A DNA stretch of 64,000 bases from Marthasterias glacialis (Eukaryota > Echinodermata > Asteroidea > Forcipulatida > Asteriidae), in contig OU452224.1 of the NCBI GenBank assembly GCA_911728455.2, positions 1,488,001 through 1,552,000 of the forward strand, read 5' to 3'. Within the stretch, counting starts at the first letter, position 1. Every line of letters starts with the position of its first letter. Below the pieces are notes generated by a model, which was given only the letters and a program-made list of their open reading frames with translations, did no database searches and was not told the origin of the DNA. Shown in pieces: positions 11,901 to 25,800 of this stretch. Made by a program: the position numbers and the translations under genes.

Positions 11901-14900
11901 GGTTGTAATTGAATTTGATCCAATGGTCCGTCTTTGCCCTTGCCCTCACGCCATAAACACGTCAGACCTTGCTGTGGGTAATATCAATGGCTTTAGGCCA
12001 GAACTCAACATCCAATCTATACCAATGGTCACCTCACGCATAATAATATAAATCATCTGATTCTTGCAAGAGCTTGACAGGAACATTCTAAGAAATAAAC
12101 CATAAAATGTCATATCACATTAGCGACCATAATTATATAGACACTCTAACATTAACCTTTATATGCCTACCAGATGCGTTTTGACTCAATGGTGGTGATG
12201 TGAGGAAGAGGGGGAGGGGGGGGGGAAGGAGGGTGAACCGGTAAAGTTTTTCCACAAAAGGCTTTGCTTCCCAAATCGTGTTTCCACAAAAACAAAAATA
12301 AAAACACTACATTAGTGTGTGGTTTTTGACGTCTTTAAAAAGGGCCCAACCGGTAGAGTCTACCATTACGGAATGATCGTGTTATACAAACTTACATTAA
12401 GCAATGGCCATGGCACTATAAACATAAATATTTCGTGTAAAATCTGACCTTCCAGCCAGCACAAATTCGGTCAGTTCAATATTTGATGTCACTTCTGCAA
12501 TCATCACATGGGGGAATGAAAAACATTAAGTAAACAGTATGATGGAATAGTAAACAATGTGTGACGTGAAGAATTGCGATCCTCCAGTTGAAAACAACTT
12601 GTTAACCTAATAGGAAATTACTAATGCCGAATTATTATGGAAAAAGGTTGTTTCTATAGTGCCGTATTACAAACACATCTTCCAGATGTCCACCTATAGA
12701 AAACAAACCCCCATTATTAGTAGATCTCTTTCACTTGCACCGACTCACACTTCAGCGATGACTTTCTCTATAATAATGTATGAACCGTGCGATGTAATAA
12801 CCTGTTATTTCTGGCCCCAGTGTTAATATTGCCCAGCGGTTGTGTCATTACCACAACTAGAGTAGAGAGTGTCCCCTGCCCAGGAAATTAAAGCAAAGTC
12901 TCATTTCGTTTCCTGACAGTTGAAACTAATAGTCACTATAATACAAGAACCAGTGCCTGTTATTGTGGAGACAGGGAGAGAGTTTGTGTCCCTTAAGCCG
13001 TGAAACATGAAGAAGCTCTAGAAGAGACAGGGTTTTAATGTTGCTTGAGTGTTGAGTTACAGTCTAGCCACGAGTGTTTTCAAAGCAGAGGGACATCAAC
13101 CGCGGTAACAGGTTCTGATACCCTTGCCGATGAAAGATACCAGATATGTTTTTAATACAGACGAAACAGGCAGGATGAAGATCAATTTCAAAGAAGACGA
13201 CGAACTTCTTTTAAAACCCAGCTTTGCATTTGCGCTAAGCTTGGCTATAATCATGGACGGACCCCTCCGAAAGATGACAGCATTTTGTTTAGCTCATGGT
13301 CTGCTAGGTGGTTATTATGAAATGGTGGTTTTACTGCTAAATCCTAGGGGGGATAATAAAACTTAGATCAAACCATGCATGCGCATTCACCTCGTGTATC
13401 TTTGTATGCATACATTTAAACTCATTTGAGCGATCTCTAATATTAATAATCAAAATCTTTTTAATAATAGAACAAAGAGAAAACGTCTTTAAAACGAGTA
13501 CAATTCAGACGTGCACATGCATTATTTATCTTCTTTTTTAAGCCTATAGCCTACATACTGTCAGCTCAAAATTAGAAACATCCCTGAAGTCGAAGAAAAC
13601 TAGGTATCTCCCAATGACAACAGTGGCCGATTGTTAATAATCTCGCCTGTCAAACTCCTTGTACATCATCAAGTGATTTCACATTTTGAACCTTGAAATT
13701 GGCATCAGGCTTGAGGCGGCCGTCTAAACCCTGCCCTTCAAGATAAATTTACAAGCAATATTAACCGTGAACGACGAGTTGTGTCTGGCGAGACTTGAGT
13801 GTTGCTCAAGTGTCTATCTTATACTTCCAACTGCTAAAAGGTTACTTGGTCTATTGAGGATCTCTTACAAGTCTTGTTTGACAACTCACTGGATTGTGGA
13901 CCAGAAAACGAACAACAGGCTAAAGGTCCATCTTATAGTTGTGGCCATTTTATGTCAACTCTTGTACACCATGACAAAAAAAATCAGAATTTTCACAATT
14001 AATTGTATTGTGGGTACTATTAATGTTCATCCATTCCAATAATTGAAATCGAGGCTGGAAGTAAACAAAGTATGTACCCATCCTGTGAACTGATTATAAG
14101 GCAGTATATCCGTTAATGTTATTTGAAACAGGACATGAGACACAAACGCATGTGAAGCACACTGTTTACTGCAGCGTCTTCGTTGTTGAGATTCATGGTC
14201 TATACAACAACAGGTTAATTGAAAAGTCATGCCATTTCATATAACAATGACTGAACAAGGCGCCATGCTTTGCAGTACAATTCTTTCTTCTTTTAAGTGA
14301 TGACCTTTGTGTGTATATAGTTACCATGAAACAAAAATTAAAACGCCGTGTATTCCTTTAAGGACACCGGCGGGGAAATTGTTATAAATGGCATTCTCAA
14401 AGAATTAGGCAGAGCGGAGGGGAAAATAATGTGAACAGGGAACATGAAGCGCTGAGGGAAGGTCGGACGCGCTCGGCAAAAAGAGTCAAAATGAAAATAA
14501 TAATAACCTTGGGCAACTGTGATAGATTCCGAATCAAAGATGATAATAAAATTAGCGGCGGAATCAGGTCTGGGCCACCGTAGTTATAGCTGCGAAAGGG
14601 TCAGATGCAATAGCGTCGATTGGGATTAAATCCATCGCTGACCATGCCTTAATAATAACTGATGTCAAAATAGTCAAGACGTGGGCTCCTTGCAGGGCAG
14701 AAATAGTATGCGCATAGAAAATAGACCGATAGCAATGTTAAACTTCAACAAGGCATGTCTTTTTATCAGAACACACTTCAATACCAAATATCCCACCTTG
14801 GTATATGCAAAACTGACGATTTGTTGTTTCAACCCATCGGTACACCTCAAAACCCCACAAAAAACACCATACCAAATAAATGTTGATGGACAAAACGGAA

Positions 14901-17900
14901 ACTTGTATGAGTTTTTTCCTGTTGACTTGTGAACAATATTTGTAAGTAAGCTGGAACTAAGAATACAGATCCATTTCGATGATGGTTGTGAACACAAAGT
15001 TTATGCGAACACAATGTTTACGTTGCCCTCATTTTGAAAAGCAGCACATGCAGTCTTTAATATATAATTGTCTTCTCGGTGTGGTGAGACTATAAGTATT
15101 TCCCAAGGTATTATATGGTGCCTCGTTCATTAAAAAATACAACCATTAGAAAGGTTAATCATCTTTGATAAATCCCAAGACATCAAATGGCTCACAGACA
15201 CGATGGATGTGGAAATATAACAGGAAATATCAAATGAAAGGCAAATAGGGATAAATTATCTCGCCTGATATTAAATCATTACAGAATAAAAAGTTTGGCA
15301 AAATACAATGTAATATTCACGGTCGTAAATTGGCCTTTTACCTATTTACACAGATGCATGAATTTGTATGATGTTGGATATGTAGGCCACGATGCACGTT
15401 TTTCTGAATGCCAAGATATCAGCAGTTGCGGCAATATAAATGAGTTCATTTGCATTTCTTCAATTTCGCGTTCTATTTTGACTTTGCAGTTCATAAATTA
15501 TACTGCAATAAATCAGCCTTCAGCAAACATGCTCCAACATGTTTCATCTAAGGTTTTATTAAAAACATGTATTATGACAAAAACGGTTTCGTGTAAATAC
15601 ATCTAGCCGAGTTATAATAGGTCAGAACAGACGTGTCACCATACATAAAATATCATTTCTATGCAAATTAGATCAGTGTTTGTGCACGCTATGTTATGAT
15701 ACCAAGTTCGCATATATCGCTCGACTAATCAAACGAAATCTCACCATGCTCATTGTTTGTCCAATTTCCCCCAAGACGAGATTTCAATGACGAGAGTTAT
15801 TGAGTGATGGAATGCCGCGGGCTAAACAATACTGCAATGGATCGGGCCATGTGCATGTTGTATTGATACAATCAAAATATTAATTATGCTGATTTTTGTA
15901 TTACGCGATTATAGTGATATTGTGTATACGATAAAGGCATGTGTAATTTACTGTGGCTAGGAATATGCATGTGAAAGTAGGTATGGCAACATTAACAATT
16001 CATAAAAACGCAATTAATTGCATTTGTTAATAATTGATACTTTTATTATTAAAGCCTTGGCCTGTTTACTGGTTTGTTGTCACATGGTTGCCGATTGGTT
16101 TACACACCAGATACTAAATTGATTCATCACTGATTGATTGTATGATTGATTCATGATAGAGGATCGATGAATCGATCGATGGTTTATGTTATAAATATAT
16201 AATATCTGAAAATTAACGCTATTTATAATCACAGTCTGTATAGTGGGTGCTTGAGCAACTCAAAAATTACAGAGGCACAGTGACATCTCCTTTGTTTTCT
16301 AAAACAGCGGGTTCTCAGCCTTTTGTTTATACTGGGTTACTTGCAACGAGACTTGGTGAATTTGAACGAAATTTGTTATAGCTTGGCCTGACCCTTAAAA
16401 GCCTTCTTATAACAGCTTCTGCTTGGTATTCTGTGCACATACAAAATCAGAATGATAAAATATTTTGAGATTAGCACAATCGCAAAACATGTGTCTTGCG
16501 GTGTGAAAATTTACTTTGGAGATGTCATAAAATAATATATTCTGCAGTCTGTACAGGTAAACCAGGCAATACAAATTGTGTTCATTATAGAAATGTTGAT
16601 ATTATGTTATTTCTCCAGAGGATGAACCTTTCCTGTAAATGAAATCCAATGTCATTATACAATTCATATTTTAAGTCAGTTTGAATTGGTTTACGCAAAA
16701 CCAACTCGCTATACACAAAGCCACATCACCCTCCCCACATTTTGCGACTCTTTTCTATTTCTGAGTAGGATTACTTAAACGCCATTGTGTAATGCTTAAT
16801 AGGATTGGACCGATGTGGTTCGATAAGCAGATTGAGGTAAATTTTGACAAGTTTAATATCAAGAAAGTTGATTATTGCCGTCGCTGAGGTGATGGCGATC
16901 CCCAAAAATAACGACAAGATAAAAAGGGAAAGCGTAATCACAAGGAAAATCTGAAAAATGTAATTTCTGTTCGCGTGTTTGAAGAAAATACATGCATGAT
17001 TCGCCTTGACTTGACAGCGACAAAGTATCTACGACACGCTCTTTGAAATTGACGAATTCAGCGCCGGGTAAATTTTGAGACGTGTTTAAAAATTAACCCA
17101 AGTTCCCCCGAGGCAAAGAGTGCCGATCGTGCGAACACCGCGCCGAGAGATACTGAGACAAAATACAATTTGATCAGGGTGAGGACATTATCTTGTATCG
17201 CTTACTGTTTTCGTCAATGAAATGTTCAAATCTGCTTTTAATTCCCCTTTTATCTGGACACGCACGCCTTTTAGCGTTTGGCAAAAACGTATATAGTCCC
17301 TATATAAAGCAGTTTAAGCATAGTTATCGTCAAGTTCGTGATAGTACCAAACACAGTCTGCCTGAGGTGATTCTACTCTTAAGATATCAAACTAAATTCG
17401 TAAATGAATTGATGAACACAATCCTTCATTAGGACGAGATAAGCGTCGTTTGTCAAAATGCATCAGCTACGATTCCCCCCGTTTATCATCCAACTGTTAT
17501 CCTATAATAAGTTTATTTCTTCACACACTCCGTGAACTCGAAGTATCTCCCCTGATAGCTAGTTATCTAAAACGATTATCAATCTAACCGTTTTAGTTTT
17601 ATGTCTTCATTATTGTTAGTTAACAGTGAGATAACAAAATGTTTGGCTGCTTAGTGGATGGTCAAAACGGTTTATAGTCTGCAGTAAAGAATGCACTTTA
17701 CTCTCATTAATCTGCGCAGACGTTAAGTTGTTTGGATACCCTCATTTCTCTTAAAATGAACTCGTGGTGGAAAGTTTATGTCACTGTCGAGTAGTTCATG
17801 TCAAAACTTGTTTAATGTGTAAGTATTGACAACACATCTACTTATAAGGTATTTGTGGGGAAAACAACTCAAAAGTCTGCATTATAACCTAAAAATGTTG

Positions 17901-18030
17901 GTCAAAATCTATTCTTCTAAAAACTCATAAGAATCTAGAAATGTACACGTGCTGTGCACTAGCTGACACATTGTCACACATTATACCTTACACAAAAATG
18001 AATGTTGGCACTTTTTAAACACTGATTTAC
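5910..18030. other. Gene-poor stretch, no convincing exon
   Basis: About 12 kb of AT-rich sequence. The open frames here are short, lack recognisable domains and do not chain through splice sites. The best weak exon candidate is on the minus strand at about 7545-7655: an acceptor-like CATTTTGCACAG, then a frame reading IGPTYCSLDNFEDEF and HGGRKASK. It has only a weak donor and no known family. The stretch may be intron or downstream sequence of the cysteine-rich gene at 18 kb, or intergenic. Confidence 0.5.
9021..9060 (+). repeat. 20-bp tandem duplication
   Basis: TAGTTTCTTTATTCAAAGCA is followed directly by TAGTTTCTTTATTCAAACAA, matching at the first 17 positions. It is a short direct repeat with no evident function. 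Confidence 0.8.
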
Positions 18031-18247
18031 CTTGTGTGCAGTTCATGCAAAGCCAATCCTGTGGTGAATAGTCCGAGTAGCAAGACGCACATGACATACA
18101 ATTGTTTCCATCTAACGTTCGCACAGTATGGATCGGGCATTCTCCGTTTTCAGTCAAGGGCACCACCAGGGCAGAAGTCATTCGAGATAAGACAATAATC
18201 ATCATTAGGAAAGATAATAGCATTGTTCTTAGGGTACAGGTGGCCAT
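18031..18247 (-). CDS. Signal-peptide exon of a cysteine-rich, TNF-receptor-like protein (partial)
   Basis: The exon starts at an ATG at 18247 and ends at a good donor (ACACAAG|GTAAAT, exon end 18031). The first 26 residues form a signal peptide (TMLLSFLMMIIVLSRM, then a small-residue TSA cut region). A cysteine module follows with spacing C-x13-C-x2-C-x2-C-x11-C-x2-C (ECPIHTVRTL, NNCMSCASC, WLCMNCTQG). This spacing recalls the first cysteine-rich repeat of TNF receptor superfamily members such as EDAR, but the match is by pattern only. An acceptor-like TATTGCAG at about 18424 suggests the 5' untranslated part begins there and that a further upstream exon exists. No later exon (more cysteine repeats, a transmembrane segment, a death domain) was found to the left, so the rest must lie in small exons I missed or beyond long introns. 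It could instead be an unrelated small secreted cysteine-rich protein. Confidence 0.6.
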
Positions 18248-18574
18248 CTTCACACTCCTCTTGGGTGAGTGGTGTGACGGCGGGCAGTGCATGGTGGATC
18301 TTAGCTGATGAGGATGACACGTCCTGCTGCTGCTGACACACGGCAGTGATATCAGGTACTCTGACGTGGTCATGGCCGCTTCGTCGCGTTGCTTTGTCCC
18401 CAAGGGCCTCCCTCCTCCTCCCTGCAATACATCATTAGAAATAAGCCTCATTAATTCATATGATAGGCGAGCCTTGTATATAGTGGACTGATTAAAAGAA
18501 TGCACTCTGCATATCAAAACAACTAAGAAGAAGCGCTCTGCCCATAAAAAATGATGGGCCATTTGGAAATAGTC

Positions 18575-18870
18575 TGCTGGACACAGTCGAATACCCGATA
18601 AGGTCACCAATATACCGTTAGTCTAGCACCAAGGCCGTACTATGTGACAACATCAACAATCGATGACACACTTCTGCCTGATTGATAACTTATTGTATGT
18701 GAACAAATGCAGACCTGTTGTGAACGTTTGATGAAAATAATATTCATCTTACGGTCATTTGGTAACAACAATTAGTCTGGTCACAGTCAAGTGAACGATA
18801 AGGTCACTGTTTAGCCACCAGTCTGGATACGAGGCCACACCATGTGCCAGTATCAACAAACGGCAATGGC
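18575..18870. repeat. Two diverged copies of a ~95-bp segment
   Basis: Blocks at about 18575-18670 and 18773-18870 share the ordered words GTCTG, ACAGTC, CGATAAGGTCAC, AGTCT, GAGGCC/AGGCC, ACCATGTG/ACTATGTG, ATCAACAA and CAATG. They are clearly related but old. They lie just upstream of the cysteine-rich exon on the minus strand, so a duplicated regulatory block or an old repeat are both possible. Confidence 0.55.
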
Positions 18871-19633
18871 TAGCATAACAACCGCGGCCGTAATGTCATC
18901 TTGTTATTAATAAATTGCTGGCTAAATAGTATCGACTGGGAACAAAAACCGAGGGAAAAGATCATGTGACATTGATATAAATATACTGGTTGCATTGTAC
19001 GGCAAAATTGACGACAATAAACTTACGAGACAGTTTTATGTCCCTTGTCTATTAAAAGCCGTTCTTGTGGATACCAGTTGGGCGGCTCCTCTGGTTCAAT
19101 CACAACTAAATATGTTGGTTAACAAATTAACGGTTCTTATTCTAAAAACTATAGTAGTAGGCCTATTAACAAATATTCCTTTTTCAAAACAAACATTTTA
19201 CCACCTCTTTAAGGTGGGTCCATTACTCAAGAAACCCAATATTGTTAAAGAAGTGTTTCATTTTCGAGGTAAATCCGTCTGAAGGTAAATGTCAGATGTG
19301 TAACTAGACCTATCGATCTTTCTACATGCACCACGTACATATCAGATGATATGTACACAATTACCTTGTGACCAAAATATTGCAGTGACGGTAATCATAG
19401 ATTGTATTGTATTTTAACATATGTTAGTTATTGGGACTGTTTTCTTCTCGCGATTCTCATCCGTCATAACGTAACCTCCAAGTGTTGTCTTTCTTTTATA
19501 GCGAAAACAGATGCCAGTGTATTTTTATTTCCCCATGGTATACTGATGACACAGCTGATATTCGTCGTGATGCTCCGATACAGCCTATGCATTTAGTGTT
19601 TCAAGCTGCCAAAGTGTAGAAAGCCTGTAGACT

Positions 19634-19871
19634 TACACTCTAAAAAGTCCTGGGTCAGAGTTGACCCGCATTCTGGGTCCTAGGGGCCCTGACCCATTTT
19701 TGGGTCAGGCTGACCCGAACACTGGTTAAAAAAAAGGGGTTTTGACTCGGATTATTTGTCAGCTTGACCCATTTCTGGGTCATTTCGACACACATTCCGG
19801 GTCATACTGACCCACAAATGGGTCAGACCCCAAGGGACCCGGAATCAATTCTGACCTGCTTTTAGGGTGTA
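19634..19871. mobile_element. MITE with CACTCTAAAAAG-type ends and ten GGGTCA half-sites
   Basis: The element runs from TA|CACTCTAAAAAG on the left to CTTTTAGGGTG|TA on the right, so it has short imperfect terminal inverted repeats and a TA target duplication, as in Tc1/mariner-like MITEs. Inside, GGGTCA occurs five times and its complement TGACCC five times, in alternating orientations, which makes several small inverted pairs. No open frame. GGGTCA is a known variant of the nuclear-receptor half-site; whether it is used here is unknown. Confidence 0.75.
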
Positions 19872-22800
19872 TACAAGACCCAAGGTTTTATTCTTAGTGA
19901 ACTAAATTGTGATATTAAAGGTTTCTCAAAAGTAGTTGTTCGAATACCGACGTTAGTTGAACCTTAATTTGGGTTAGAAATTACATTGAAGTAGGCCTAC
20001 TTCATGTTGTCAATGTCATAATTAAGAAGAACGACTATCTGCAAAAGCCTGTTAAGAAAAGATAAGATATTATTCCAGTGACCTATCATTACTTATATAA
20101 TCCCAACACCCACCGCTTTCCATCGGTATGGTTTACTTTAACCGTGTCCGTTATTTTACCTTTAATTAAAGATTACCTTCTAATGAATTTTTGATCTACA
20201 TTATATGAGGTCCATTAGCGGCCGTGTTATGAAGAGACGCCTTTGTTTGTGTATTTGATCTGGATATGTACTACTGCCTGTAAACGATTCCATCTCCATT
20301 AGGCCTTGTTTATTTACTTTGGGACCGATCCCGGCCCTGTCCCTTTATTGTAACGAGGTTGCACCAAAAACAAGAACATTCAGCCATAAATTTATGTCGA
20401 TGCTCTTATGTTGCATCATGGATGCTCCTGACATCGCTGCTGCAATGTTGTTGACGTAGTATCAGTAGGCCTTATTATGTGAACGACGACTTGATGCACA
20501 ACTTCTTGTTTTGGCTGTGGCAGCCACACCTAAGTTAAAATTAATGTTCTGTCTTTTGTCGTTTCATGACAATAGCCCCCTCATTATGTCCTTTGTGCCA
20601 CTTACCATGTTGCACAAAATATACAACCATTTTTAGCCTGTTTCTCTCACTCCTGCCTACTTGTTACACTTCCTTAAGGTTCTAAATTTTGGTTAAAGAC
20701 GTGCATTCTCAATCTATGAGTTCTTGACCTGGGTGCGAATCCCACTCGGTTCTGTCTGTCGATGTGAGTGCATAGGTCTACTTCAAGTTGAATTTACCCA
20801 GTGTTTCAGTGCATTACCCTTGAATATTTTGTCTGTATTATTCTATCACACTAGAGCTCTCGTGTTCAGCCACGGTCCTCTTACTTTTCAGGCCTTTCTT
20901 CAAGCTTGCGAACTCCGGTGTTCCAAATACCCTTTTGTGCAGCCCTGATTTCATTATGAAAACTAGAACATGAGGAAGAGCACCACGCACCCCGCCAAGC
21001 TTTTATCCAGATTGGATTGGGATCTTCAACACAAATCGAATCGATCTGTCCTTGTCACAAGCCCAACACATCCAGCATGTCCATTATTATACACACACTG
21101 CTCAACGAACAAGTAATTTTGAATCCAAATGGGCCAACCCTCTTCCCAACTTGGAATGGCGAGCTTCCTGCAAACTTTATACAGAAATGTAGGCAAACTA
21201 TTGAGATAATATGCATGCACGGTCTTCATTAGAAGATCGTACCGTCATGCAGAAACTTTCCTCTTATTTTCATTAAATATCGGTTGTCTATCCATTCGAT
21301 GTAACATCGACTTCCAAGTAAAGAAAATTCTACTTAATATTTCTATACAGTGGTTTTAGAAGCGATAGTTAATACTTCCTGTCATCAGTTGTAACAAGAA
21401 CATCAAAGTGATAACATTGAAGACATTGTAATCTCCATTACATTCTAACTGCAAAGGATTGGACCACATCTGTTCAATCTCCATCCATTTCCTTTACTCT
21501 AACGACAACATGCACTCGTCGATGATTACCTATAATTATCTAAGTACTAAAGTGCAGCTGGGATTGCTGTATACTCCCATTAAACATTTCCCGTAGAAAC
21601 ACAGACCTTTAAGAAAGCGCAAGCACTCCAACTCCCATCCAGTTAGCTCTGTTCTCGTCTCACACTGTGTTTTCTTTGCTTCTCAATGCACAACATATAG
21701 AACGGCCACTGCCTGCTTTCCACAAATGCAAATGCCGCCTTGACGAAGCAGCTCACGTTGCTTGATGACTTTTCAAAATCTCCTGCCGATGTTTTCTTTC
21801 TTTGAAAGGGCAAATGCGGATGATTCTTCCCCGTTCTGCTCACGTCTTCAAACCCTCCCGCCACCGTAGGAGCATGCAGGCAAGCATGACGGAGGGAGAT
21901 AATGAATTCTCCGTCCTCCGGGCTGTCTCACCGAGAACTGTGAGTGAAAGTCCCCCATGAAATGGGATGAAGGGTCTCTGTGGATGAGCCGTGTATGTGA
22001 CCGGCAATACAACGGCTCCCAAGGACCGCAGGGGTGTCAACGTGGTGGTAAACTCCAGCGGACAGCGTCATTGACATTCTCGCTTACTCGTCAATGTTAA
22101 TGATTATATTGCGCGGATATTAATATTCATTTTCTGATATTAATAATACAGGCACCACGAGGTAATGCGATACCGCAGGCTGCAATTCATATACTCCTAT
22201 AGAAGAACCAAAGAAGCAGCTCTTGGTGAATGCATGTACGAGGCTAACGAGTGAAATTTGATAGCCACTATTAATATCAATTGCTTGAATTTGTATCTTT
22301 TGGGTATGAACATGTCTAATAAGGCAGACTAGCCTCCTGGAAAACGTATACAATGCGGCACTGACTTCGCAAATTGGTTTCAGATGCGGATTATGTGAAA
22401 ATAAATCTGTAAGTTGACACTTCGCATCGTGGATGGGAATCAAGACCAATGCAAATACAGCGTGTGATTATTTTCCCTTCTTCAGAATACAGCGTACAAA
22501 GGCAGTCCATTATTATGCACGCTCAGTCTCCCTACAATTTTCATGTTAACTTCACCTGATTATGCTTTACCCCTGCCTAACATTTTGCATTTGCCCTTGA
22601 CTCTTACACGTTAGTGCCACCTGTAAGCTGGCTAGGAAAACATAGTACACCATTATGTCCAAGTTATTGCATTACTTTAAAGGTAAACAGTCTTTGAAAC
22701 TTCTCTCATTATGTTATTTAAAAAGTGTGGAAGTAGCCTAATGTTTAACACTATAGATTGCATCTTAATAAAATAGTTTATCGATCAATATTTCTATACA

Positions 22801-25800
22801 ACCTTCAGTGAAGAGAATGTATCAAAACTTCCTTTAAAGATGACAAAAGACAGGGTACCACACCCCTTTGTGATAGGAAGAGTAGGTATAGATCTCACTA
22901 TTTTGTTCTAGTAAACAAGTCTGTGGTGTTGCTTTCCACAATCCGCTAATATCAAAGCCTACGTGACCATGGATCCATGTCATTGCTGGTGGCTGGGAAT
23001 AGCGTTTTTAAGGAAACGAGGACAGTGCTTGAAGAAGAATCCTGGATTGAATTTCACCGCAAAGTCAATGACGAAACTAAAATTCTGTCGCATTTCGTAT
23101 CCATTTACCACCCTGATGTACAGTAGACGTGCTTGCCCTTGAGGCAAATTACTAAACAAATCTCCCATAAACAGGTTATAAAGGGGACCCAGTATACAAG
23201 TATGTTCCTTTCTTATTATAATAGTGGTTGGACAGAGCAAAATATTGTCAACAAAATAACTCGTATGCATCTCTTATTAAAAGAGCGGAGCGAAATGATT
23301 GACTGATAACGCCGCCATGATATCTCCTTGAGATGCATGGTTTCTGGGATTATTGATTGGAAGAGGTGAGAAGAAATGTTCATGTCATTGGCATTGCTTG
23401 GTAAAAGAGTATGGCGTGAGAAAGCCAGACAGTTATGTTGCTATGGTGTTTTGTGCTTTATCAAAAGGGACTTGGACTTTGTATTTACGGATGGTCGATG
23501 CCGCAATCTTTAAAAACATCATGTTTATTTTGTGATTTCAAAATAATTTCGTAGATTTGAACAATGAGATGTGTTTTGGTTGTCGTATGTTGAGAGGCAT
23601 TGGATTGTACTATATTGATTCTTATGAATTAATTCAATGCGGGATGGTTGCTCTCTTGTCCACGGCATTTCCTTTTGTATAACAAAACACAAATCTGCAA
23701 AATTATTTAGTGACTTAAAGGACTTTGCACAGTGAATGTATTCAAAGTATTCTTCAGCATAATAATATGAGCATATTGAGTTTCAATTTGTGACATTTCA
23801 AGCCGCGAATCCCATTTGAATATCGCCTGAATGGAGCTTTACTGTTTTGTAAAATTATTTTACTAAACAAGCATAGGGAAAATGCTCTAAGGGTTTATTA
23901 AGAGATTCAGCCAGACCATTGTCGCTTTTTGAAGTCTGTAAAAAACAGCAGTTACACATTTTGTGACATTGTTATACTTAAAAAAGGATCCGGTGAGATT
24001 ATTATTCCCACTGATTGTAGAAATTGTCATCTGTGTGGATTGGTTTTACACTAAACATAAATGTCCCCGTGAAATAATGCTATTGATTTTCCTCTAAACT
24101 GAATAACTTAATTCTTTCTAGTATATCATAATGTGGCTTTTTAGCTGTAGGTATTCTGCAGCACCGAATGTTTTATTACCGATGAGATGGGTTTATACTT
24201 CTGGACTTTTATTGATTTTGGTTAAGGTAATGTCGCTTCACTCAGTCTCCTTTATAAAAGGGAAAATAATCAGTTACCTCTGGCAATTCATTCACTATCA
24301 TTTTCCAATTTACCAAACTTAACTCTCGACCAACGATTGTCTTGTAATTACAGAGGAGACTCTTCACTCATTGAAATTGAACCAAAATTGTATTGATTTT
24401 GATTAAGACTAATGGGTAAGCCTCAATTCATTTCCCCCTTCCTTATAAACCATGAACTGGAATCTGAAAAGCTGCAAATACCCCCTGGCTATTCCCTTTC
24501 TAATAATCACCCCATACCCCGGGATAGTAAGCAGGGGGCAGCTAGATTCACCCCTTCGCCTTCCCCTACGCACAGTCGATGAACAGGTCTTTAATGGACG
24601 TGTGTACCTGACCACAAAGCGATTAGAAGGAGAAACCCATACCGTACCAATCGTCTGAATTACGGGCTCCGGTGAGGAATGTAATGAAGTTAACCGAAAT
24701 AGATCCTCGGCAGCAACCGTAAAGCGATCGCGCGGCAACTGGAGACGTTACAACCTGACGTCTTACCTATATTTTGTTTAATGTGTGTGTTTTTGTTATA
24801 TAGAAAATTTAAACGTTATTCAACACATGTTTCTATTGATATTACTTAAATGCTGGTTGGGTTAATATTAAGGAAAATAATGTTGACAAATTCCTTGTAA
24901 CTCCGACCCATTACCGTTTGTAAGACGATATTATCTAACATTTTACACAATCGGAGTGTTATGTTTTAAATCACAACACGAGTGTTAAATTATCATGGAC
25001 TCAGTTCGCTGTGGATAGCATAAATACAAATTTTGTGTATCTTTGGATACCCCCAATTTGCTTCAGACTAACATCATACAATCAAGTTCTTACACCTTCA
25101 AAGAGAGAGAGACATTGCAACTAAGATGATAACTTTAAAGCGATCACTGCGCCGAAGAAATTATACATGCGCCCTCAACGATTCAGTGCCGATGAGACGA
25201 GGTCATGTGTTGTTACGATTTTGAAGTGTCAGTCGTCGATTTCAGCTCTCCATCCACCCTCCAACATATGCCATTATGCATGATGTGAAACAACTCCAAC
25301 ATGTTCAAGGGTATAGCACTCTAGCCTCTTAGACAAGGAGATTATAAAATTATACCCCTCACCTCTCGGGTGTTTTAGTCTCCTCCGGGCTGTCGAGTCT
25401 TAATGACGCCACAAGGCAAAAGACCGTCCACTCACGCTCAAGATAGAAGAAAAAAGTCAGTCAAGCATTCTAGATGTGTGAAGAATAGAGAGATTTATAG
25501 AGAACATGCATCGGTGAACATCCATATGTTTTGACACCTTGGTTATATGGTTCGTGCGCTGAAAACTACACATTTCCATTGGGGACGAAGCCCTGTTTTA
25601 TCTCGGTTGTGATTTAGAACCCATACTGCTTGCATATTTCTGCCTAAAGATCCTGTGACATTTTGTTTTCATAACATTTTTTGTCATAATAAACAACGTA
25701 AGGCAACGTAAAGGTCAATTTCTTCAAAGAAAATCTGCTGCAAAAATAAAATGCATAAAAATAGCCATTTAAATTACTTATTATCCAAACACTGCAGGCA

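Noticed and set aside
12200-12240. Purine-rich G tract as a regulatory or quadruplex element
   Set aside because: Simple low-complexity run; nothing around it supports a function.
13124-13366. An 80-codon plus-strand frame with a hydrophobic middle
   Set aside because: No family resemblance and no neighbouring exon.
16120-16180. GATT/ATCGAT-rich segment as a possible satellite
   Set aside because: Short simple-sequence run without a stable period.
20724-20780. Possible tRNA or SINE from the B-box-like GGTGCGAATCCC
   Set aside because: No matching A box or foldable cloverleaf could be found; at most an old SINE remnant.
24409-24738. A 109-codon minus-strand frame in a GC-richer block
   Set aside because: No motif, no splice partners, and the opposite strand is also open; most likely a composition effect.
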